A DNA stretch of 64,000 nucleotides from DASVUS01 sp036388675 (GTDB taxonomy: Bacteria; Armatimonadota; Abditibacteriia; Abditibacteriales; Abditibacteriaceae), in the NCBI GenBank assembly GCA_036388675.1, contig DASVRI010000045.1:62001-126000 (forward strand), given 5' to 3'. The notes beneath the pieces are model-generated. The model was not told where the DNA came from, did no database searches, and saw nothing but the letters and a program-made list of their open reading frames with translations. Both the position numbers and the translations under genes were made by a program. This document shows positions 23,545 to 32,273 of this stretch, piece by piece. Numbering within the stretch: the stretch's first letter is position 1; each line of letters starts with the position of its first letter.

Positions 23545-24854
23545 GGTCGTTCCAGCACCTGATTGACGCGCCGTGAAGCATCGCGCATGGCCGCTTCAGG
23601 TGTCGCAATATCGAGCAATACGGCTTCTATACCTGGTTCAATCAAGGGAAAGATGGCGTTGCTTTTCGGATGCAGCGGTTCGTATTGCACGAACGGCAGT
23701 TGCGTAGCGAATTGTGCCTGCACCGGCAACGAAGTGAATTGCGGCGAGCGACGAATATCCAGGCGTGCCGGAACCTGTCCGGCTCTGGCCCAGATGAGAC
23801 TGTCGTCCGACAAGAAACGCATCAAGCGCCACGCCGCCTCCGATTGTTGCGGCGAAATTCCTTTGGGCTGACACAACAGATGCGAGCCGCCCCAGGCCGC
23901 TTTCATTGGCCCGAATTGCGGCACGGGCGCACCGGCGAAGGGCAAGCCTTTTTGCTCTTCCAACGAAGCCAGCATGTAAATGCCTTCAAGCGCCATGCCG
24001 ACTTTCCCCTGACGAAATGCCAGCCACGCATCGACACCTTCGGGTTTAGGCGCGACCTTGTATTTGTAAATCAAGTCGTGCATCAATTGCAACGCTTTTA
24101 AATTCGGCGGCGAATCGAGAGTACTCGTTTTGCCATCGGGCGATAGAATGCTCGCGCCAAACTGCCCCGCGATAGTGAGCCAATTCGTGCGCTGCCAGGT
24201 AAAGACAAAACCCCACTGGTCGGTGCGGCCATCGCCATTGGTGTCTTTGGTCATGCGACGCGCGGCATTCAAAAATTCGTCGAATGTGTGCGGCGGTTCT
24301 GGCTTCCCTTGCGCGTCTACAATGCCGGCTTCTTTGAACAACTTCGTGTTGTAATAAAGCCCGATGGGATGCACATCCAACGGCAACGCATATTGATGTT
24401 TGTTGTAGAAAGTGGCACGCCACGGCACCGGTGCAAAGTCGCTTTCCTGCACTGGCGGTTGAGCCGTAGCATACAGTTTTTCCAGAGGCTGTAACGTGTC
24501 GAAAGTGGCAAATTCCGGCAGTCGTCCGGCGTGCATCACAAAGAGGTCGGGCGCGCCGCCGTAAGCCAGAGAGAGCGTGAGCTTATCGTAGTAAGTGCCC
24601 CACGGAATGATCTGCATGCGCACCGCGACATCGGGGTTCTGCTTTTGAAAACGCGCCACCATTTTCTCCATGGCGCGTCCGTCGGGGCCGGTAAAACCGT
24701 TCCAGAAGTTAATGAGAATCTTGCCGTCAGAAGTGCGTGTCGTCTGGTTATTGGAGTTTCGTTGCGATGAGCAGCCGCTTGTAAACAGCCCCACACAAAA
24801 AAGTGCAAGCACAGGGTAAAATCGTGTTCTGAGTACTCGCAACAAGGCCCTCAT
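23541..24854 (-). CDS. Sugar-binding lipoprotein of an ABC importer
   Basis: 437 residues. The lipobox LFTSGC at about residue 28 makes it a lipoprotein. The family 1 solute-binding fold shows INFWNGFTGPDGRAMEKMV, YYDKLTLSLAYGGAPDLFVM, GLYYNTKLFKEAGI and LAFRQGKVGMALEG. The ligand is probably an oligosaccharide, and the nearby mannanase-epimerase is tempting, but nothing in the sequence fixes it. It is first gene of a three-gene operon. GAGTACTC at 24831 encodes RVL of the signal region. Confidence 0.93.
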   Translation of the reverse strand: MRALLRVLRTRFYPVLALFCVGLFTSGCSSQRNSNNQTTRTSDGKILINFWNGFTGPDGRAMEKMVARFQKQNPDVAVRMQIIPWGTYYDKLTLSLAYGGAPDLFVMHAGRLPEFATFDTLQPLEKLYATAQPPVQESDFAPVPWRATFYNKHQYALPLDVHPIGLYYNTKLFKEAGIVDAQGKPEPPHTFDEFLNAARRMTKDTNGDGRTDQWGFVFTWQRTNWLTIAGQFGASILSPDGKTSTLDSPPNLKALQLMHDLIYKYKVAPKPEGVDAWLAFRQGKVGMALEGIYMLASLEEQKGLPFAGAPVPQFGPMKAAWGGSHLLCQPKGISPQQSEAAWRLMRFLSDDSLIWARAGQVPARLDIRRSPQFTSLPVQAQFATQLPFVQYEPLHPKSNAIFPLIEPGIEAVLLDIATPEAAMRDASRRVNQVLERP

Positions 24855-25133
24855 TAAAACTTAATGTTCTGCAATGTGTTGGTGAGGCACAGCCCTCAAA
24901 AAGCCGTGCCAGTTCACGCACCTGGCACGTCTCAGTGTTATTATAGGCATTATCAGCAGGGCAAAGCACAGTGCAAATCGAGACACCGATATTGGGCGAC
25001 TCTGTACGTTCGTGCACATAGAAAATTTATCTCACGAAACTATCTCACAAGCCAGCGACAAAACCGATTAGATCACCTGTGCGCCTGGCGTAACATTTGA
25101 TATTGACACACGTTGAAACAGGTCACGAATAAC
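24855..25133. other. Intergenic region between divergent genes
   Basis: Upstream region of the sugar importer and of the DUF434 gene. No GAGTACTC, hairpin or supported gene is seen. Confidence 0.5.
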
Positions 25134-25877
25134 ATGCCTGACAAACGGCAGCATCGCGGAACTCATCCGGAAGATAAGCTGCTTTTCGCGCCAGTTATGT
25201 TGCCGCGATTGTGCAATGCCGTGGCCGACTTTTCATGGCTACAGGGCCGCAACTACGCGGCGAAGTCGGCATTGGCTCTGGTAGGAGACCGCTATCAACT
25301 GGCACAACGGCAGCGCCTGGCCGTGATGCGTTGCGCCTGTTCCGATCAAGCGCGGGAGCGCCGCAGCAAGCATCGAGTACTCGATAGTGCATTGCGCGGC
25401 CAAACTTTGGCCCTGGACGGTTACAACATTCTCACGACAGTGGAAGTGGCCTTGTCAGGTGGGTTAATCTTCGCGGGGCGCGATGGCTGCTATCGCGACC
25501 TGGCCAGCATGCACGGCACCTTTCGACGAGTCGAAGAAACGCTGCCTGCCATCGAAATCATTGGGCAGGCGATGGAAGCGCGCGGCGTTGCACTCGGCAT
25601 CTGGTATCTTGATAGCCCGGTTTCCAACAGCGGACGTTTGAAGGAGGAGCTGTTACGCCTGGCCGCTGCGCGTAGTTGGCGCTGGCAAATTGAAGTCGTC
25701 ACGAACCCGGACGCGCTTTTGTCGCAAACACATGACATTGTTGTAACAGCCGACAGCGTTGTCCTGGATGCTTGCCGGCAGTGGCATAATCTGGGACGCA
25801 CCATCGTCGATAGTCTGTCGCCTGCACCTGCAATTATTGATCTTAGTTTCGATGACACTCCCGAGGAGAACTCATGA
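25134..25877 (+). CDS. DUF434/DUF5616 domain protein
   Basis: 247 residues from MPDKRQHRG; a TTG seven codons upstream is an alternative. The N-terminal DUF434 part (LCNAVADFSWLQGRNYAAKS ALALVGDRYQL) is followed by a DUF5616 part with acidic positions in LALDGYNILTTVE, GCYRDLASMHGTFR, GIWYLDSPVSNSG and VVTADSVVLD. This arrangement recalls a nuclease-like or PIN-like fold, but no activity is known. Its stop overlaps the start of a NUDIX gene (ATGA), so the two are made together. Confidence 0.8.
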   Translation: MPDKRQHRGTHPEDKLLFAPVMLPRLCNAVADFSWLQGRNYAAKSALALVGDRYQLAQRQRLAVMRCACSDQARERRSKHRVLDSALRGQTLALDGYNILTTVEVALSGGLIFAGRDGCYRDLASMHGTFRRVEETLPAIEIIGQAMEARGVALGIWYLDSPVSNSGRLKEELLRLAAARSWRWQIEVVTNPDALLSQTHDIVVTADSVVLDACRQWHNLGRTIVDSLSPAPAIIDLSFDDTPEENS

Positions 25878-26458
25878 GCGATTCCGAAAAACCGGTCGGC
25901 AGCAAACTCGGCTGGCAGGTCTTAAATTCCAACCATCCCTACCAAAACCCGATGTTTAAGCTTCGTGAAGATCGTCTGCGCATCCATGACGGTGCAGAAA
26001 CTACCTACACCTACATGGAACGATCAGATGCGGTCATCGTGGTGCCGATCACGCGCGACGGCAAAATGATTCTGATTCGTCAATACCGCTATCCAGTCGA
26101 TGATTGGTGCCTGGAAGTGACGGCGGGCGGCAGCCACGACACGGGAGATGCCACTCTGGAAGAGATCGTGCGCAAGGAAATGCAAGAAGAGATCGGCGCG
26201 ACTTGCGAAGAAGTGCAATACATCACCTGTTTTTATACTTCGGGTTCAATAACCAATGAGAAATGTCACGTTTATCTGGCGCTGGGTGTCGAGATGAGCG
26301 AGGAACAGCATTCAGAAGAAACCGAGGACATCCAGATACAAGTGGAGCCGATTGAAACCGCGCTCGACCTGGCACGACGCGGCGCCGTGAAAACCGGCCC
26401 CTGCGCGCTGGCCATGCTGCTTTGCGAGTACTCGTTACGCGAACGCGGCTTGTTGTGA
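25874..26458 (+). CDS. NUDIX hydrolase, ADP-ribose pyrophosphatase-like
   Basis: 194 residues; GAGGAG precedes the ATG. The fold has VIVVPITRDGKMILIRQYRY upstream of the box, as in NudF/ADP-ribose pyrophosphatases, and the NUDIX box TAGGSHDTGDATLEE continuing RKEMQEEIGA. Likely substrates are ADP-ribose or similar dinucleotides. It is coupled to the DUF434 gene by a four-base overlap. GAGTACTC at 26426 encodes EYS near the C-terminus. Confidence 0.9.
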   Translation: MSDSEKPVGSKLGWQVLNSNHPYQNPMFKLREDRLRIHDGAETTYTYMERSDAVIVVPITRDGKMILIRQYRYPVDDWCLEVTAGGSHDTGDATLEEIVRKEMQEEIGATCEEVQYITCFYTSGSITNEKCHVYLALGVEMSEEQHSEETEDIQIQVEPIETALDLARRGAVKTGPCALAMLLCEYSLRERGLL

Positions 26459-26483
26459 ACGCCGCTTGCTAAAGTGGTAACGT

Positions 26484-27023
26484 TTAAAGCGAATCTTCAC
26501 CGGAGGTTTGTTCTTTCACACCCTGACGGTGCGACCACTCTTTGAGAGCGTCCCACGCGACGCAAACCGGACAGGGCGAAATCGTGCCGGCGCGATGAGC
26601 ATGCTGCATCGTTGCAATGGTTTCCAGCGCGCTCAGCAACTTCGCCACCGCTGCATCCGCTTCGGCAGATTGATTATGCTCTGTGTTTTGCCCACTTGGT
26701 GCTGCGGTTTGCGCGCTGTGCAATTCGGTTGGATTCTGTGCTTGCAACGGCGCAGCGTTTTGTTGTGACGGCGCAGCATCCACGTTGTATTGTCGGGCGA
26801 CATTGGCCCAGTATGATTTTGACGGCTCCGGCCAATCGCCTTCAATAGAAGCGATCAGAGTCGCAGTACGGTCTTCCTGATCGTCCTGATAATCGAGGTA
26901 GCGTAGCTGGCGGCCACACACCTCCGGCACTTCGTCGGCCAGGCGCTCTGCCGTTTGTGCATCGACTTGCTCTGCCATCAAGTCGCGTATGATCTGCTGC
27001 TTTGCGGCGTTTTTCCTTTGCAT
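26484..27023 (-). CDS. Hypothetical protein with C-terminal Cys pair
   Basis: 179 residues, mostly polar and Gln/Ala-rich in the centre (PSQQNAAPLQAQNPTELHSA). The N-terminus (MQRKNAAKQQIIRDLMAEQV) is helical and charged, and the tail holds ISPCPVCVAW. There is no signal peptide or membrane segment. I recognise no family. GAGTACTC lies 12 bases upstream of the start. Confidence 0.6.
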   Translation of the reverse strand: MQRKNAAKQQIIRDLMAEQVDAQTAERLADEVPEVCGRQLRYLDYQDDQEDRTATLIASIEGDWPEPSKSYWANVARQYNVDAAPSQQNAAPLQAQNPTELHSAQTAAPSGQNTEHNQSAEADAAVAKLLSALETIATMQHAHRAGTISPCPVCVAWDALKEWSHRQGVKEQTSGEDSL

Positions 27024-27471
27024 AGACTTATAACGAGTACTCGTAAAGCGCTTCCATCAGCCTGAACCCGCAACAGAACTGCGCGCTGTCGCTGTTGAGC
27101 GCTGCCGCCGTTGAGCGCTGTTGCTGCTGCGCCGCTCGCCTCAACGTGGAGCAATCGTGGAGAGGTGTTCTCTGCATTTTCTTCCAATCGGTAATTGCAC
27201 CGATGTTAGCGCATTCTAAGCCAACATCAACGCCGTCAACGTAACACGACCTTGTCCGGGTCTTAGTAGTCTATTTCCTGGTTGTATGTGCGCTCACGCA
27301 CGTACGCTCTGCTTCTCGGTGCCGGATGTGCAATTCATCAGCGAGCAGCCGTCGTGTTAAAGGCAAAACGTTACATTGTCGCTCCCTTTAACCGTGACTT
27401 GCATATTAACTGTAACTTGGTTTCGCAACCTTTGTAAATTTACGCAGTATGATTCAGGAGGATGAATTCGA
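27024..27471. other. Intergenic region, divergent upstream sequences
   Basis: About 450 bases between divergent genes with one GAGTACTC at 27035. The A/T-rich final 80 bases probably hold the promoter of the DUF2382 gene. Nothing else is supported. Confidence 0.5.
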
Positions 27472-28461
27472 ATGGCTGATGACAATGTACAACATGGGAT
27501 TGATGACAATCCATCCGGCGATGCCGGAAAAGGCGCAGTCTTAGGCGGCGTCGGCGGTGCGGTTGTTGGCGCACTGGCCGGTGGCCCGGTGGGTGCCGTC
27601 GTGGGTGCCGTTGCAGGCGCACTGGCGAGCGGCGCCGGTGTCGCAGCGGTTGACTCTGTCGATAACGACAACACCGTAAGTGGAATCGGCAGCGATACCA
27701 GCAGCGATACCGACAGAGATGCCAGCAGCAATACCAGTGGTGATTACAGCGGCGGTTACAGCGCCACTGCCAATCCGCAAGTGACACCGAGTACTTACGA
27801 CACCACACCTGGAGTTACCGGCGACGTCGGCACTGGTTACAGTGCCACTTCAACACCAGGAACAACAGCCGATACTCACAACACTGTGGGCACGGGCTAC
27901 GCAGACAGTGACCGAACCGATGTGTATGCGGCAACACCGGCAACTGGTGTTACAACACCGGCAATGGGTGTTACAACACCAGCGGTTGATACAACACGGA
28001 GTGACATGAGAGACGACATGAACAACACAAATGCCACAGAAACCAATGCAGATACGTTGCGCGTGCCTGTAGTGGAAGAAACCCTCAATGTTAACAAAGG
28101 CGTGCAACAAGCCGGAGAAGTTGCGGTCAGCAAACACGTTGTCGAAGAACAAGTCAATGTTCCCGTGCAACTGGCACACGAAGAAGTTACCGTGACACGT
28201 CACGCTGTCGATAGGCCGCTGCAGGCCGGCGAACAGGTACTCGATGCCGATGACGTAATTCGCGTTCCGGTGATGGAAGAAACCGTCAGCGTCGATAAGC
28301 AAGCGCACGTTGCCGAAGAAATCGAAATTCGTAAGCACGCCGTTACAGAACAACAGACGGTTCAGGATACGGTGCGCCGTGAAGTTGTCGATGTCGACGA
28401 TAACGCGGGCTCAGTGGGCGGAACCGGCAGCACAGGCCACAGCTCTGGTGGCGTCGTTTAA
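27472..28461 (+). CDS. Glycine-zipper and DUF2382 (YsnF/AvaK) stress protein
   Basis: 329 residues, with AGGAGG ten bases before the ATG. Residues 20-55 form a glycine zipper (GAVLGGVGGAVVGALAGGPV). A low-complexity Thr/Asp/Ser linker follows with repeats of PATGVTTPAMGVTTPAVDTT. Residues 195-310 hold paired DUF2382 repeats (LRVPVVEETLNVNKG, VIRVPVMEETVSVDKQ) with KHVVEEQV and RHAVDRP strands. In other bacteria such proteins respond to general stress; their function is unknown. The gene is followed by a near-perfect terminator. Confidence 0.9.
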   Translation: MADDNVQHGIDDNPSGDAGKGAVLGGVGGAVVGALAGGPVGAVVGAVAGALASGAGVAAVDSVDNDNTVSGIGSDTSSDTDRDASSNTSGDYSGGYSATANPQVTPSTYDTTPGVTGDVGTGYSATSTPGTTADTHNTVGTGYADSDRTDVYAATPATGVTTPAMGVTTPAVDTTRSDMRDDMNNTNATETNADTLRVPVVEETLNVNKGVQQAGEVAVSKHVVEEQVNVPVQLAHEEVTVTRHAVDRPLQAGEQVLDADDVIRVPVMEETVSVDKQAHVAEEIEIRKHAVTEQQTVQDTVRREVVDVDDNAGSVGGTGSTGHSSGGVV

Positions 28462-28477
28462 TCAACCTGAACACAAT

Positions 28478-28523
28478 AAAACAAAAGGCGCATCTCAGTC
28501 AACTGAGATGCGCCTTTTGTTTT
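28478..28523. terminator. Bidirectional terminator with 22-bp perfect stem
   Basis: AAAACAAAAGGCGCATCTCA and its continuation are exactly inverted around a 2-base loop, with A-run and T-run flanks. It follows the DUF2382 gene. Confidence 0.95.
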
Positions 28524-28557
28524 GGTATTTACGCGAAGCAGTCTTGTAAACATCTGC

Positions 28558-28672
28558 ACGAACCCGGAGTGTTGGTTGCCCCAGAAGCAGACAACGACTT
28601 GTCTGCTGGGGGGCTGCGAGCGATGGGCTTGACTGATAGATAATAAGCCCGTCACTTACGCTCCGGGTTGGT
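28558..28672. repeat. Palindromic element, copy 3 (expanded form)
   Basis: Outer arms begin ACGAACCCGGAGTG and end with CTCCGGGTTGGT. Inside are two nested hairpins (CCCCAGAAGCAGACAA paired with TTGTCTGCTGGGG, and GGGCTT with AAGCCC). It shares its outer arms with the elements at 5865 and 43809. Confidence 0.8.
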
Positions 28673-28746
28673 GACAACGGGCACCTGTTCGTGACGACGG
28701 CTTCACTGCTATTTATGAGAATGCTTGTATCTATTTTCACCTTAGT

Positions 28747-30060
28747 TCAAGCATGTGGAGGCTCGGCCAGAAGGCGTAACGCCGGCTGCAAAGCGGCGTG
28801 CCGGTGTTGCAGAGGCTCGGGCATTGGGTGCGACTCGCGCACGCGAGTTAAAACGATAACGGCTCCCACCGCCCCGACGCCTGCCATCGCTGCAAACAAC
28901 CAACTCATGCCGAGGCGCTGCACCAGAACGCCGCCGATTACCGGCCCCAGAGCCAGGGCCAACCCACTAACTGCGCTCAGGCGTGCCTGCGCAATGCCGC
29001 GCCTTGCGTCGTGCGCCGAATCATTTACAAAAGCGATGATCGTTGCGCCCATAATGCCAAAGCCCAAGCCTTCCATCAGTTGCACCATCAAAATCCACAG
29101 TGGAGACGGCGCCGGAATATAGAGCAGCATGCGCACAGGCAAGGCTAGAAAGGCGACGATCAGCGCCGGGCGACGGCCAAACCTATCGGTCAGGCGCCCG
29201 ATGCGCATCATCATCAGAACTTCGCAAACCACTCCGGCAGCCCAGGTGCAGGTAATCGTCAGCGGCATCGCGCCCAGCGATTTCATGTATAGGCTGAGGT
29301 AAGAAAAGGCACCTGAAACGGAAAACATGTAACAGAATATGGCGGCCAGGAACCATCGCAAATTGACGGGCAGACTCTCACGGGATTTTTCGAGTACTCG
29401 CTTTTCTTCAAGCGAGGTTTTGCGGTCGGGAAGCAGGCAAGAGGCAAGACCGGCACCAAGAAACAACAGTGGGCCAAACTTGAAGATTCCTTGCAATTCG
29501 GCGCGCCCGAACTGCGAAACGCCGGAAAAACGACTGTGCATGAACGCACCGCACAGCAATGTCACCACGATAAAACCGACGGAGCCCCACACGCGATAGC
29601 TCGCGTAAGCCGTGCCGGTTTGTGCCGCACCGCTCTGCCCGGGGCCATGCGCCATGCGCGCCACGACCACGGCACCACCGGCATTAAGATACTGAAAACC
29701 GTTCACGGCCAGCATCGTGAGCAGCGTAAACACGATGATGCCCTGAGCCGAGTTGTAGCAACTGTAAGCAACGGCGGACAGCACTCCAGCGGCGAACATC
29801 AGCGGGCGACGTGCATCGATGCGGTCGGAAAGATGCCCCAACAAAGGTTGAATAATTAGCGCTGTGGCCATACTGCAACCCAGCACAAGGCCAATCTGCC
29901 CCTGCTTCAAACCCGCCGCTTCGAGATACAGCGAAACAAAAGGCTGCACAAAGCCACCCGCGCCTGTAGTCAGGAACATGCAGGCGAGAAGTGCCCAATG
30001 CTGCCACAACGAGATGCCAAATTGCGCCCGGTCGGCTACTGCCGGTTCAAAAACCTTCAT
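28747..30060 (-). CDS. MFS transporter
   Basis: 437 residues with twelve predicted membrane helices. Major-facilitator loops appear as GHLSDRIDARRPLMF between helices 2 and 3 and GRLTDRFGRRPALIV in the second half. The N-terminal LQHWALLACMFLTTGAGGFV type suits a drug or metabolite:H+ antiporter or a sugar transporter of the nucleoside/3-phenylpropionate branch. The substrate is unknown. It is a single gene ahead of a palindromic element. Confidence 0.88.
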   Translation of the reverse strand: MKVFEPAVADRAQFGISLWQHWALLACMFLTTGAGGFVQPFVSLYLEAAGLKQGQIGLVLGCSMATALIIQPLLGHLSDRIDARRPLMFAAGVLSAVAYSCYNSAQGIIVFTLLTMLAVNGFQYLNAGGAVVVARMAHGPGQSGAAQTGTAYASYRVWGSVGFIVVTLLCGAFMHSRFSGVSQFGRAELQGIFKFGPLLFLGAGLASCLLPDRKTSLEEKRVLEKSRESLPVNLRWFLAAIFCYMFSVSGAFSYLSLYMKSLGAMPLTITCTWAAGVVCEVLMMMRIGRLTDRFGRRPALIVAFLALPVRMLLYIPAPSPLWILMVQLMEGLGFGIMGATIIAFVNDSAHDARRGIAQARLSAVSGLALALGPVIGGVLVQRLGMSWLFAAMAGVGAVGAVIVLTRVRESHPMPEPLQHRHAALQPALRLLAEPPHA

Positions 30061-30310
30061 GCCACGGCGTCTGCCGCTTTCCTTTCGATTGAGGCTATGT
30101 CGCCATGTGGTGCTACTTAGTGCCTGCTGCGTGCCAAAATTGCCACAAACAGCACGAGACTGTCAAAAATGTGGTGCTTAAAGCCAAATACGCCGCCGAG
30201 TACTCGGGATCGTATTAACGATTGGGCAATATCCTGCTAAGAAGCGGACTGAATCAAGGTAAAGTCGCTCGCGGTTGTGGTTAGCCCAACCCGATCACTT
30301 GTGCGCCGGT

Positions 30311-31174
30311 TTATTGAGAACTTTGTTCAACGGCGGCACGCATTTTTTGCAATCCGGTTTCAACAACTGTTGCAGCATCTTGCTGCCAGTAACTGGCATT
30401 GAAGAGTTCGAGGGAAAGATAACCCGCGAAGCCGATCTCATGCAGAGAGCTAAAAATGGGCGTTAAGGGAGCCGTACCGTCGCCGGGGTAAACACGGTCT
30501 TCGTCTTTGATCTGTGCGGGTGCAATGGCCGGATAATCGTTGACATGGAAAACATGCATGGCCGCGCCACGCACCAGTTTCAGACCTTCAACCGGCGAAC
30601 CGCCTTTATACAGATGATACACATCGGCCAGGATGCAGGCATCGGGGTGGCCGCTTTCAATGGCGATCAGCGCGGCCTCGCCTAAGCGGTTGAGGCTCTG
30701 CGAAAAACCCCAGACTTCCACCTGCGGCACCACACCGGTCTTGTCGCCGATTTCGAGCAGGGCACGATAACGCTCTGCCGCTTGCAAAAGATGCAAATTC
30801 GAAACGTTTGTTGCACCCATAGGCGGCGCCGCAATGCGCTTGCCGCCGATCTGCGCCAGCAAGTCCATGTCGCGTGCGGCTGTTTCTAATGCTTTCGCGC
30901 GTTTTGTCTCGTCGTCAACAATCCACTCGAAAAAACCGATGGCGCTTTCCACCGTAAGGCCACTGTTTTCGATGCGGCTTTTGAGGTCGTATAGCGTGCC
31001 GCCGGCTTCGACATAAGCATCAATTTCACTGATCCATGGCTCGATGGCGTCGTAGCCGGCGCGTGCCACCAGGTCGATGATTTCGGGCAGGGTCAGTTTC
31101 TGTCCACGAATCGTGCTGGTGTTGAAACAGTAGCGGAAAGTGCTGGATGTGTGCGACGTGTTTTGTGCATTCAT
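30311..31174 (-). CDS. Sugar phosphate isomerase/epimerase (AP endonuclease 2 fold)
   Basis: 287 residues from MNAQNTSHT, with GAGGAG about 13 bases upstream; a longer frame to 31405 lacks family similarity. TIM-barrel features of the xylose-isomerase-like superfamily: YCFNTSTIRGQKLTLPEIID, YDAIEPWISEIDAY, GKRIAAPP, VPQVEVWGFS, CILADVYHLYKGG, VFHVNDYPA, DRVYPGDG and YLSLELFNASYW. The Glu/Asp/His positions bind a divalent metal. Related proteins act on inositols or ketoses. No neighbour fixes the pathway. Confidence 0.9.
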   Translation of the reverse strand: MNAQNTSHTSSTFRYCFNTSTIRGQKLTLPEIIDLVARAGYDAIEPWISEIDAYVEAGGTLYDLKSRIENSGLTVESAIGFFEWIVDDETKRAKALETAARDMDLLAQIGGKRIAAPPMGATNVSNLHLLQAAERYRALLEIGDKTGVVPQVEVWGFSQSLNRLGEAALIAIESGHPDACILADVYHLYKGGSPVEGLKLVRGAAMHVFHVNDYPAIAPAQIKDEDRVYPGDGTAPLTPIFSSLHEIGFAGYLSLELFNASYWQQDAATVVETGLQKMRAAVEQSSQ

Positions 31175-31529
31175 CGGTCGGTCAATTCTCCTCTGGTTTG
31201 CTGTCGAGTACTCGCGCCGGGTGGTGCGCCCCTCATTATTATCTTCGGCGATCTCTTTTGTGTCAGTGCTGCTCAAAAGAGCTGCACGACTGGGCGATAG
31301 CTCCGTGTCACCGGCTTTAGACACCCGGAATTTGTCGGAAGGCAGCGGAAATTCGCATGGCATTTCGGCGTGACACGCCCTCTGCACGGCAGCAGCAAAC
31401 TGCACGGCATCAGCAAACTGGAGAAAACCGCGAACAGTGAATCGTCGGCAGTCTCCACTTCAAAGCCGTTTCAGCGTTTGGCGGCATCACACAGCAGCTC
31501 AAAGTAAACGGCGCGCCGCTGGCTGGGAG
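31175..31529. other. Intergenic region with a short tandem repeat
   Basis: It holds GAGTACTC at 31206 and two 18-base units (CTGCACGGCAGCAGCAAA, one mismatch) at 31382-31417. No supported gene. Confidence 0.6.
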
Positions 31530-32003
31530 CTATGGGCTTACATATTGATCCAGTGTACTGCGCACGCGCTTGCGTTCACGCTCTTCACGTCGACCTCGTT
31601 CAGTGACGGCGCACAGTGTAACGAGAATTGTGGCAATCAGCGGCGACACCAGAATCACATTGGTCTCTGCAGCGGAGAACAGCCGGACATTGGCCACAAA
31701 ATAAACCAGCAGCAACAACGCTGCAAGCGGAATTATGAAAGGCAGAGGGCAAGCTGTAGCAATTACATAGGCAATGACCGCCACCAACCCCAACTCCAGA
31801 TCGTTAGCGCACGAGGAAGCCTGACGCACAAAGGCATTTTGCAGCAAGGTGGCTATGGCGTGCCCGTGGATTTCCAGCCCGGCCATAATGCTAATGGGAG
31901 GGGATGGTAATCATCGCCCAGACGTGCGACTTCACCAAGGTGACATCACCAATCAGAATGATCTTGTGTTTGAAGAAGTCAGGACTCCCGCGGAAGCCGC
32001 TCG
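31530..32003 (-). pseudogene. CHASE2-domain sensor remnant with frameshifts
   Basis: The minus strand carries, in three successive frames, the end of a CHASE2 domain: GSPDFFKHKIILIGD, then ARLGDDYHPLP, then MAGLEIHGHAIATLLQNAF. Three membrane helices follow and the charged linker RERKRVRSTLDQYVSP, which ends in TAG. In intact CHASE2 proteins this linker leads into a nucleotide cyclase or kinase; here the output domain is missing. At least two frameshifts and loss of both ends mark it as decayed. The last 118 codons remain open. Confidence 0.7.
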
Positions 32004-32004
32004 T

Positions 32005-32034
32005 TGTAGGGGCGTAGCGTGCTACGCCCCTACA
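32005..32034. repeat. 30-bp perfect palindrome
   Basis: TGTAGGGGCGTAGC and its exact inverse flank GT. It marks the upstream edge of the CHASE2 remnant. Hairpins of this sort (GGGCGTAGC/GCTACGCCC) recur in diverse bacterial genomes as small dispersed repeats. Confidence 0.85.
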
Positions 32035-32273
32035 TTGCCCTGCATTTGCAAGCCCGCTGCGTAAGTCTTGGAAGTGACGGACGCGATACGCCTCATCATT
32101 TACTTGGCTCTAATGTAAATCTGCTCGCAAGGCACGGTGCGTCTCCGGTTGTGTGTAAGCCTCAAAGCGATTGGCCTGTGGCTCATACTTTGCACACGGC
32201 GGGCGTGTGCCCCCGGTGCGGGTTCGCCTGCTGCACCGCATTACCCCTGAAATTTTCCAGATCACACTTCGGC

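Noticed and set aside
25083..25136. TTGACA at 25103 as the -35 box of the DUF434 gene
   Set aside because: A -10 box at the right distance would overlap the start codon, so the match is probably chance.
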